This document shows, piece after piece, positions 7,988 to 15,700 of a stretch of DNA of 64,000 bases (position 1 is the stretch's first letter; every line of letters begins with the position of its first letter). The translations under genes were made by a program, and so were the position numbers. This DNA comes from Geodermatophilus africanus (lineage in GTDB: Bacteria; Actinomycetota; Actinomycetes; Mycobacteriales; Geodermatophilaceae): NCBI RefSeq assembly GCF_900107105.1, contig NZ_FNOT01000018.1:1-64000 (forward strand), read 5' to 3'. Below the pieces are notes generated by a model that was not told where the DNA came from, did not search any database, and worked only from the letters and a program-made list of their open reading frames with translations.

Positions 7988-8923
7988 TCAGCCGCGGGCG
8001 GCGGCCTCGCGGACGGCGGCGGCGACCGCCTCGACCCCCTGGCTGGCCCACACGATGGAGTAGTGGTTGGTGTCGGGCACCTCGCGGGCGGTGATCCCGC
8101 TCGGCTCCAGACCGAGCTGGGCCAGCCGCACCTCGTCGTAGATGCCCGGTGTCTGGTCGAGGAACCCGCGGGTCGCCCAGAGCAGCGTGGCGGGCACCGG
8201 GAGGTCGGTGGTCGCCTCGAGCACCCGCTCGTTGAGCAGCACGTCCCCGCCGTCCACCCGCACCGCCTCGCGCACGCAGGCGCTGCGCAGCGCCGGGGGC
8301 TCCCCGACCACGTCGCGCGCCAGGTAGGCCGCGACCGAGGGCACGTCGACCCACGGGCCGACCGCGGGGTGCTGCGCCCAGAAGGCCCGCACCGCGGCGA
8401 GGTCGGGGAAGGTCATCGAGAGGCGGTCCAGGGACGGACCGATGACGGCGGAGAGGATGGCGTCGATGTCGGCTCCGGGCGGCGTCGGGAACGACAGCCC
8501 GCCGTCGACCATCACCAGGCCGTGCACGCGGTCGCGGGCCACCCCGGCGGCCGCCAGCGCCGCGACGTACGCCCCCATCGAGTGCCCGACGAGCACGCTG
8601 GCCTCGGCCCCCGGATCGCCGTCGGCTCCCAGGGAGTCGAGGACGGCGGTGACGTCCGCGGCGTGCCGCTCCAGCCCGTACGGGCCGGGCAGGCCGGCCG
8701 AGGCGGCCCGGCCGCGTAGGTCGGGCGCGACCACCTCGAACTCCCCGGCCAGCGCGCCGGCCACCCGCGCCCAGGCCATGGCGTTGGCGGTGATGCCGTG
8801 CAGCAGCACGGCGACGGGGGCGCCGGGGGCCTCGGCGGGCCAGTGCAGGGCGGCGAGCTCACCGCCCTCCACCGGGACGCTGATCAGCTCGGGGTCACGG
8901 GCGGGGTCGCTCACGCCGTCCAC
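7988..8923 (-). CDS. Alpha/beta hydrolase
   Basis: 311 residues. Classic alpha/beta-hydrolase order: oxyanion region LLHGITANAMAW (about 40-51), nucleophile elbow GHSMG (about residues 112-116), a cap segment, a late Asp in the strand before LWATRG, and a C-terminal His in DTNHYSIVW. Substrate cannot be read from sequence; the closest general types are lipases, epoxide hydrolases and proline iminopeptidase-like esterases. Single gene with flanking gaps on both sides. Confidence 0.8.
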   Translation of the reverse strand: MDGVSDPARDPELISVPVEGGELAALHWPAEAPGAPVAVLLHGITANAMAWARVAGALAGEFEVVAPDLRGRAASAGLPGPYGLERHAADVTAVLDSLGADGDPGAEASVLVGHSMGAYVAALAAAGVARDRVHGLVMVDGGLSFPTPPGADIDAILSAVIGPSLDRLSMTFPDLAAVRAFWAQHPAVGPWVDVPSVAAYLARDVVGEPPALRSACVREAVRVDGGDVLLNERVLEATTDLPVPATLLWATRGFLDQTPGIYDEVRLAQLGLEPSGITAREVPDTNHYSIVWASQGVEAVAAAVREAAARG

Positions 8924-8978
8924 CCTGCCCGTGCGGAGCGCGGGCCGCAGCCCGTGCCGGGCCGCCTCGGCGAGAGCG

Positions 8979-9020
8979 GCGATCCCGCACGGTCGCCGGG
9001 CCCCGGGCGTGCGAGATCGG
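8979..9020. terminator. Imperfect inverted repeat, possible terminator of the ATPase gene
   Basis: GATCCCGCACG and CGTGCGAGATCG flank a GC-rich loop in the 117-bp gap downstream of the ATPase gene (minus strand). The pairing is imperfect, so a terminator role is only suggested. Confidence 0.35.
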
Positions 9021-9040
9021 CGACCTCGCCGCGGGGAGCC

Positions 9041-10240
9041 CTACTCCGAGGGGTGGCTGAGCAGGTAGCGGCCGAAGTGCGGGACGGTGAAGGCGATCTG
9101 GCCCCGCTCGGCGGAGTAGACCAGCCCCTTCTTGATCAGCGAGTCCCGCGCGGGGGAGAGGGAGGCCGGCTTGCGGCCCAGCGACACCGCAACCTCCGAG
9201 GTGGACACGGCCGCCCCGGCCGGTCCGCCCAACTCGGCCATGGCGTGCATGTACTCGCGCTCGGCGGGGGTGGCCCGGTCGTAGCGGGAGCCGAAGAACC
9301 CGACCGCCAGCTCGGCCTCGGCGACCGGCGCGGCCACGGCGACGTCCGCGGCGGTGATGGGCGAGGAGGCGGCGACGTCCCAGGTCACCTTGCCGTAGGC
9401 CTGGACGAAGTACGGATAGCCGTCGGCGGCCGCGTACAGGGCGTCGAGCGCCTCGGGCTCGAAGGTGACCTCCTCCCGCTCGGCCGGCGCGAGCAGTGCG
9501 CGGTCGGCGGCGGGCCGGTCCAGCCGGTCGATGCGCAGGTAGCGGAACAGCCGCTCGGAGTAGCTCTTGGACGCCGACAGCACCGCCGGCAGGTGCGGCA
9601 ACCCCGCGCCGACGACGATCAACGGCGCGCCCTGCTGCGACAGCTCGTGGCAGGCCGCGCAGATCGCCGAGACGTCGTCGCCCGGCACGTCCTGCATCTC
9701 GTCGATGAACAGCGCCACGCCCCTGCCGACGTCGGCGGCCAGCCCCGCGGCGTCGCTGAGCAGCTCGACGAGGTCGATCTCCATGTCGCCGGAGTCGGCC
9801 CGCCCGCTCGACGCCGCGACGTCGATGCCCGGCTGCCAGCGGTCACGCACCCGGGGTGGGTGGGACGACGACTCGGCCTGCCGGAGCGCGAACGCCTTGA
9901 GCACGCCCAGGACGGCGTCCATCGACTCCTGGTCGGGGTGGCGCAGCTCGCGCAGCGCCATGTGCAGCGCCGAGGAGACCGGCCGGCGCAGCGACTGGTC
10001 CGGCCGCGCCTCGATCTTCCCGGTGCCCCAGCCACGGCCGATCGCCGCCGAGCGCAGCTGGTTGAGCAGCACGGTCTTGCCGACCCCGCGGAGCCCGGTC
10101 AGCACCAGCGAGCGCTCCGGGCGGCCGTGCGCGATCCGCTCCAGGACGACGTCGAAGGCCGACAGCTCGCCGTCCCGGCCGGCCAGCTCCGGCGGGCGCT
10201 GCCCGGCGCCGGGGGCGTACGGGTTCCGCACGGGGTCCAT
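9041..10240 (-). CDS. AAA-type ATPase, ORC/Cdc6-like
   Basis: 399 residues from the ATG at 10240 (a GTG nine bases upstream is also possible). Walker A GLRGVGKT (about residues 49-56), Walker B LFIDEMQD (about 195), then a sensor segment IVVGAGLPHLPA and a C-terminal winged-helix-like region ending in PHFGRYLLSHP. The order P-loop ATPase plus winged helix resembles archaeal Cdc6-like and STAND/MalT-type ATPases often annotated only as ATP-binding protein. No target, nuclease or toxin gene is coupled to it, and its role is unknown. Confidence 0.75.
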   Translation of the reverse strand: MDPVRNPYAPGAGQRPPELAGRDGELSAFDVVLERIAHGRPERSLVLTGLRGVGKTVLLNQLRSAAIGRGWGTGKIEARPDQSLRRPVSSALHMALRELRHPDQESMDAVLGVLKAFALRQAESSSHPPRVRDRWQPGIDVAASSGRADSGDMEIDLVELLSDAAGLAADVGRGVALFIDEMQDVPGDDVSAICAACHELSQQGAPLIVVGAGLPHLPAVLSASKSYSERLFRYLRIDRLDRPAADRALLAPAEREEVTFEPEALDALYAAADGYPYFVQAYGKVTWDVAASSPITAADVAVAAPVAEAELAVGFFGSRYDRATPAEREYMHAMAELGGPAGAAVSTSEVAVSLGRKPASLSPARDSLIKKGLVYSAERGQIAFTVPHFGRYLLSHPSE

Positions 10241-10294
10241 GTCGAGCACCGTATGGCCTCGTCTAGATCGGACCGTAGACGTGGGTAGAACCGG

Positions 10295-10894
10295 CTAGGG
10301 CGTGTCGCGCAGGGCGGCGAGGTGGGCCGCGAGCACCTCGCGGGCCCGGTCGGGCGGCAGCGCCGACGGGCGGGTCACCGCGTGCACGGCCAGCCCGTCC
10401 AGGACGGCGTACAGCCGCTCGCCCTCGAGGCCGACGTCGAGCTCGGCCCGGGCGGCCCCCTCCGCGACCAGGACCTGCACCACCTGGGTGCAGAACCCGT
10501 GGAGTTCGGCGGCCGAGCGGTCGCGCAGCTCGGCCAGGCGGGGGTCGACCAGCGCCCGCGCGGTGAGCGCCAGCCACACCTCGGTCTCGGCCCGCCGCTC
10601 GTCGTCGAGCGGGAGGGTCTCCTCCAGCACCCGGAGCAGGCGGGGGACCAGCGGTCCGCCGGAGGCCGCGACCGCCTCGGCCCGTGCCCGCGCACGCTCC
10701 ATCACGAGGGTCATGGCGAAGTGCAGCAGTTCGTCCTGGGTGGCGAACCAGTGCCGGAGGGCGCCCATCGACGTACCGGCCTCCCGGGCGACGGTCCGCA
10801 CGGAGGCGCCCGGGACGCCGTCCCGCCGGATCACCCGCCAGACCGCCTCGGCCAGCTCCCTGCGCCGCTGGTCGGCGTCGACGATCCGGGGCAC
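10295..10894 (-). CDS. TetR-family transcriptional repressor
   Basis: 199 residues from the GTG at 10894 (MPRIVDADQRRRELAEAVW), which matches usual TetR N-termini; a GTG at 10909 is the alternative but would lie inside the operator. The helix-turn-helix is VRTVAREAGTSMGALRHWF (about residues 30-48); the rest is the helical ligand-binding domain. It diverges from the membrane-protein gene at 10965, and two near-identical 14-bp palindromes sit between the two starts, so it very likely represses both itself and the neighbour. Confidence 0.85.
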   Translation of the reverse strand: MPRIVDADQRRRELAEAVWRVIRRDGVPGASVRTVAREAGTSMGALRHWFATQDELLHFAMTLVMERARARAEAVAASGGPLVPRLLRVLEETLPLDDERRAETEVWLALTARALVDPRLAELRDRSAAELHGFCTQVVQVLVAEGAARAELDVGLEGERLYAVLDGLAVHAVTRPSALPPDRAREVLAAHLAALRDTP

Positions 10895-10903
10895 GCCTCT
10901 TGA

Positions 10904-10919
10904 TAGCACGACTGTGCTA
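10904..10919. promoter_or_regulatory. TetR operator, site 1
   Basis: Palindrome TAGCACgactGTGCTA, six-base arms around a 4-base centre, immediately upstream of the preferred tetR start. Its core is the exact reverse complement of site 2. Confidence 0.7.
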
Positions 10920-10930
10920 CTTTCTCATGG

Positions 10931-10946
10931 CAGCACAGTCGTGCTG
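10931..10946. promoter_or_regulatory. TetR operator, site 2
   Basis: Palindrome CAGCACagtcGTGCTG, upstream of the membrane-protein gene. The inner 14 bases are the reverse complement of the site 1 core, and the centres of the two sites are 27 bp apart, placing both within one divergent promoter region. Confidence 0.7.
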
Positions 10947-10964
10947 GAACGCGAGGGAGGTCGG

Positions 10965-11687
10965 GTGGACGTCGCACTGCTGCTGTCGCTCGCCGGGCTG
11001 GCGCTGGTCGACAGCACGAGCATCGGCACGCTGGTGCTGCCGCTGTGGCTGATGCTGGCGCCCGGCCGGGTCCGGGCGGGCCGGGTGCTGCTCTTCCTCG
11101 GCTCGGTCGCCGGCGCCTACCTGCTGCTCGGGGTGGCGCTCGCCCTGGGCGCCGCGCAGCTGCTCGACCCGGTGTCGGCCGCCCTCGAGAGCACGGCCGG
11201 CCGCGTCGCGCAGCTGGCCGTCGGGGTGGTGCTGGTCGTCCTCGGCCTCACCGTGGAGCCCTGGACCACGGCGGGCAAGGAGCGGCGCCGGGCGGCCCGC
11301 GCCGCCCGCCGCCCCGGGCGGCTGGTGCGCTGGCGGGAGCGGGTGCGGGGGGACGCGGACGGGGGCGGCGGAGCGGTGGTCGGTCTCGCGGTCGTCGCCG
11401 TGGGGGTCGAGGCCTCGTCGATGCTGCCCTACCTGGCCGCCATCGCCCTGCTGGCGACGTCGGGGCTCGGCACCGCGTCCACCGTCGCCCTGCTGGCCGG
11501 CTACTGCCTGGTGATGGTGCTGCCCGCCCTCGTGCTGCTCGCCCTCCGCGCGGCGTTGCACGACCGGCTCACCCCGGCGCTCGCCCGCCTGGAGAGCCGG
11601 CTGTCGCGCGCCTCGGGCGAGGCGGTCGCGTGGGTGCTGTTCCTGCTGGGCCTGTACGTGGTCGTGGACGCCTTCCCGCTGACCTGA
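10965..11687 (+). CDS. GAP/Sap-family multi-pass membrane protein
   Basis: 240 residues starting at GTG 10965 with GGGAGG about 8 nt upstream. Five to six hydrophobic segments (about 4-30, 42-65, 77-95, 130-160, 168-192, 215-238) separated by a basic cytoplasmic loop near residues 100-125. The pattern resembles the GAP/Sap (sulfolipid-1-addressing-protein-like) transporter family of actinobacteria, thought to help export lipids or small molecules. Control by the divergent TetR gene fits a ligand-induced exporter. The family call is moderate and the substrate is unknown. Confidence 0.65.
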   Translation: MDVALLLSLAGLALVDSTSIGTLVLPLWLMLAPGRVRAGRVLLFLGSVAGAYLLLGVALALGAAQLLDPVSAALESTAGRVAQLAVGVVLVVLGLTVEPWTTAGKERRRAARAARRPGRLVRWRERVRGDADGGGGAVVGLAVVAVGVEASSMLPYLAAIALLATSGLGTASTVALLAGYCLVMVLPALVLLALRAALHDRLTPALARLESRLSRASGEAVAWVLFLLGLYVVVDAFPLT

Positions 11688-11710
11688 GCCCGCGGGCCGG
11701 GTGCCGCAGC

Positions 11711-12109
11711 TCAGGCGGCCGGTCGCTCCCCGGCGTCCGGACGCGGCGGGAGGGCGCAGGCCGCCGTCCCCCCGGGCAGCCGCATCCGGTTGGCCGCCAC
11801 CACCCGGTAGACCCGGTCGGCCAGCGCCCGGACGAGCGGCAGCTGCAGCAGCCGGCCCAGCAGCGCCCACCCCGACCCCGCCTCGCGCAAGGCGGCGGCG
11901 ACCGCGCGCGCCCCGCCCACGACGTCCCCCGTGCGCGGCACCCACAGCACCTCCTCGTGCGCGCGGGCCGCGGTGGTGCCCACGGCGGCCAGGTCGGCGC
12001 CCTGCCACGGGACGACGGCGCAGCCGGCGGGCAGCACCCGCCGGGCCACGGCGGCCGAGCGGGTGCAGAACCCGCAGTCGCCGTCGAAGACCAGGGCCGG
12101 TCGCTGCAC
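11711..12109 (-). CDS. DCC-family thiol-disulfide oxidoreductase (DUF393)
   Basis: 132 residues. The hallmark FDGDCGFCTRS lies at residues 8-18, with a Cys-x-x-Cys (Cys12, Cys15) redox pair, followed by the conserved VPW and the late VAANRMRLPGG segment of DUF393 proteins. GTG at 12109 follows GGAGG on the minus strand. Family members are predicted thioredoxin-like oxidoreductases with no firmly established substrate. It converges on the membrane-protein gene ending at 11687. Confidence 0.8.
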   Translation of the reverse strand: MQRPALVFDGDCGFCTRSAAVARRVLPAGCAVVPWQGADLAAVGTTAARAHEEVLWVPRTGDVVGGARAVAAALREAGSGWALLGRLLQLPLVRALADRVYRVVAANRMRLPGGTAACALPPRPDAGERPAA

Positions 12110-12278
12110 GGGGCCTCCTCTCGTCGCGGGAACGCGTGCTCCGTCGAGCATGGACCAGCGGCGGGTGACGGGCGGCGGGGAGGGCACCCGTCGAGGGGCG
12201 TCTGCGGTCGTCTGCCCGTGCTCCTAGAGGGCCGTAGAGACGCCGGCACACAGAGTCCTGGCAGGGAGCGCCGCTAGC

Positions 12279-12656
12279 GTGGGCGGGGTGCTGAGGTTCC
12301 TGGTCAAGGTCGTCCTCATGGCCGCCGTCTTCTACGGCGTCGCCTACCTGCTGAACGGCATCGAGGTGATCCCGAACCCGGACGGGCCGCTCGGCGAGCC
12401 CGGCACCTACCTGTGGATCGCGCTGATCTTCGCGGTCGTCAACGCCGTCGTCGGGCCGATCCTGCGGCTGCTGTCGTTCCCGTTCGTGCTGGTCACGCTC
12501 GGGCTGTTCCTCCTCGTCGTCAACGCCGCGCTGCTCGGCATCACCGCCGCGATCACCGACCGGTTGCAGGTCGACGGCTTCGGCACGGCGATCGTCGGCG
12601 GGCTGCTGCTGGCCATCGGCGGCTGGATCGCCGACCAGCTCACCGAGCGCCGCTGA
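12279..12656 (+). CDS. Phage-holin-superfamily IV membrane protein
   Basis: 125 residues, four hydrophobic segments (about 8-28, 44-62, 64-88, 98-118) with very short loops, as in the PF04020 mycobacterial 4TM holin-superfamily group, which is chromosomal and not necessarily phage-derived. GTG at 12279 has AGGGAG about 10 nt upstream; GTG at 12288 (start LRFLV) is an alternative. Function unknown. A gene-end repeat follows its stop directly. Confidence 0.7.
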   Translation: MGGVLRFLVKVVLMAAVFYGVAYLLNGIEVIPNPDGPLGEPGTYLWIALIFAVVNAVVGPILRLLSFPFVLVTLGLFLLVVNAALLGITAAITDRLQVDGFGTAIVGGLLLAIGGWIADQLTERR

Positions 12657-12723
12657 CCCCGGGGCCCCTGCAGGGACCCGCCACGAGCGTACGAGTGGTG
12701 GGGGGCAGGGGGTCCTTCTACTA
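12657..12723. repeat. Gene-end repeat family, inverted copy
   Basis: The stretch runs from GGGGCCCCTGCAGGG through GAGTGGTGGGGGGCAG to GGGGTCCTTCT. It matches the reverse complement of the copies near 40.5, 43.6, 45.4 and 61.5 kb, so here the element points against the upstream gene. It ends only 11 bases before the glutamate dehydrogenase ATG. Confidence 0.65.
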
Positions 12724-12734
12724 GTTTCGCTCTC

Positions 12735-15700
12735 ATGACCCGCACCACCGGCGCGGTCCCGGCGATCCCGGTACCGGCCTCCGCGGAGGACGGCACGCCC
12801 GCCGCCGCGACCGAGCTCGCCGCCCTCGAAGCGGAACGCGACGAGAAGCGCCGCGTGCTGGAGCGGGCGGCCCGGGCGGCCGTGGCCGGCGGACCCGGTC
12901 TGCCGCCCGGCTGCGACGCCGACGACCTCCCGGCCCTGCTGCGCCGCTACTACTGGAGCGAGCCGGCGGCGGAGGTCCTCGACCAGGACCCGGCCGACCT
13001 CGCCGCACTCGCGCTGCGGCACCTGCGGCTGGCCGAGGTGCGCCCCCAGGGGTCGGCCACGGTCGACGTCCAGGAGCTGCCCGCCCCCGGCGGAGCCGGT
13101 CCGCGCGCGCTGGTGCTGGTCGCCACCGACGACATGCCCTTCCTCGTCGACTCGGTGACCGCCGAGGTGGTGCGGCAGGGCTTCGGCCTCGAGCACGTCG
13201 TCCACCCGGTCCTGGTGGTCCGCCGCGACGTGACCGGCCGGATCCGGGCGTTCTGCGACAGCGCCGACCCGGAGGGGTGCGGCACCGACGCGCTCGCCGA
13301 GTCCTGGATGGCCGTCGTCCTCGACGGGCCGCTGGACGACGAGGCGACCGGCGACCTGGTCGCCGGCCTGCGCACCGTGCTGGCCGACGTCCGGGCCGTG
13401 GACGAGGACGCCGGCCGGATGCGGACCCGCGTGCTGGAGCTCGCCGACCGGCTGGAGCGCGGGGGAGAGGCGGGCGCCGCCGGCCCCGAGGACCCGGCCG
13501 ACAACCCCGCCGAGGCCGCGGCGCTGCTCCGCTGGCTCACCGACGGCAACTTCGTGCTGCTCGGGGCGCGCGACGTCGACCTCGCGCGCGCCCGGGGCCG
13601 GACGACGGCCCGCCCGGTCGCCGGCAGCGGGCTGGGCGTCCTGCGCAGCGACACCGACATCGCCGCGGCCCCCGACGCCGCCTCGGGCGCCACGCTGCTC
13701 GCGGTCACCAAGGCCGACGCCCGCTCGACCGTGCACCGCCGCACCTGGCTGGACCTGGTCACGGTAACCGTGCCCGACGCGGACGGCGGCCCGGCCCGGC
13801 AGCACCGGCTGGTCGGGCTGTTCCCGACGGCGGCCGCCGCGCACACCGTCCGCGAGGTGCCGCTGGTGCGCCGGCGGGCGGCCGAGGTCGTGGAGCGCTC
13901 CGGTGTCCCGGCCGACAGCCACACCGGCAAGGCGCTGTTCGACGTCCTGGAGACCTACCCGCGCGACGAGCTGTTCCAGGTCGGCACCGACGAGCTGCTG
14001 CCGGTGGCGCTGGCCGTGCTGCACCTGCAGGAGCGCCGGCAGACCCGGCTGTTCCTCCGCAGGGACCCCGGAGGCCGGTTCTGGTCGGCGATCGTCTACC
14101 TGCCCCGCGACCGGTACACGACCGAGGTCCGGCTCGCGGTCCAGCAGCTGCTGCTCGAGCGGCTGGGCGGCTCGTCGATCGAGTACTCCGCGCGGGTCAC
14201 CGAGTCGGTGCTGGCCCGGCTGCACTTCGTCGTCCGCCCGCCCGTGGCGCGGGGCGGGCGGGCCACGCTGCCCGACGTCGACGTCCCCGCGCTGCAGGAC
14301 GCGCTGGCCGCCGTCGTCCGGAGCTGGACCGACGAGCTCTCCGACGCGCTCGCCGCCCGCTACGGCGCGGACGCCGAGCGCCGGCTGGCGCGGGTCGCCG
14401 ACGCCTTCCCCGCGGTCTACCAGGAGGACTTCCCCGCCACCACCGCCGTCGAGGACCTCGAGCGGCTCGACGGGCTGGCCGAGGGCGAGCTCGGGCTGGT
14501 GCTGCGGCGGCCGAGCGGGGCGTCGGCGTCGGAGCCGCGGCTGGCGGTCTACCGGGTGGGCCAGCGGCTGCTGCTCTCCGACGTGCTGCCGATGCTGCAG
14601 CACCTGGGGGTCGACGTCGTCGACGAGCGGCCCTACGAGATCGACCGGATCGGCGCCCCGCTGGCCTGGATCTACGACTTCGGGCTCACCGCGCCGGTCG
14701 GCGACCTGCCGTTCCCCGGCTCGCTGCCGGAGCGGTTCACCGAGGCGCTGTCGGCGGTGTGGCGCGGCGACGCCGAGGACGACGGCCTGGGCGCGCTGGC
14801 GCTGCTCGCCGGGCTGAACTGGCGGCAGGTGACCGTCGTCCGCGCGTACGTGCAGTGGCTGCGGCAGGCCGGCCTGCCCTTCGGCCAGCGGTACGTGGAG
14901 ACGACGCTGGCCGCCCACCCCGACGTCGTCGCCCGGCTGGTGGCGATGTTCGAGACCCGCTTCTCCCCGGGTCGGGACCGCGGGCGGGCCGCGCGGCAGG
15001 AGGAGCTGACCCGGTCGCTGCGCGAGGCGATCGGCCGCGTGGAGTCGCTGGACGCCGACCGGGTGCTCACCGCGATGCTCGCCGCCGTCCTCGCCACCCA
15101 GCGCACCACGTACTACGCCGGCGGTCCGCTCGCGTTGAAGCTGCACCCGGCCGAGGTCCCCGACGTGCCCGAGCCGCGGCCGGCCCGCGAGGTGTGGGTG
15201 AGCTCGCCGCGGGTGATGGGCGTGCACCTGCGCTTCGGCGCGGTCGCGCGCGGCGGGCTGCGCTGGTCCGACCGGCACGAGGACCTGCGGACCGAGGTGC
15301 TCGGGCTGGTCAAGGCGCAGATGGTGAAGAACACCGTCATCGTGCCGACCGGCGCCAAGGGCGGCTTCGTCGTCCGCAGGCCGCCGGCGGAGAGCGAGGG
15401 CCGCGACGCCTGGCTGGCCGAGGGGCAGGCCTGCTACCGGCTGTTCATCGGCGCGCTGCTGTCCCTGACCGACAACCTGGTCTCCGACCACGCCCACCCG
15501 CCCGAGGTGGTCCCGCCCGAGCGCGTGGTCCGGCACGACAGCGACGACACCTACCTCGTCGTCGCCGCCGACAAGGGGACGGCGACCTTCTCCGACCTGG
15601 CCAACGCCGTCGCGGTGGAGCGCGGCTTCTGGCTGGGCGACGCCTTCGCTTCCGGTGGCTCGGTCGGCTACGACCACAAGGCCATGGGCATCACCGCCCG

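Noticed and set aside
5778..8063. A 761-codon plus-strand frame opposite the RsbW-like and SpoIIE genes
   Set aside because: Antisense shadow; the minus strand carries recognisable GHKL and PP2C motifs.
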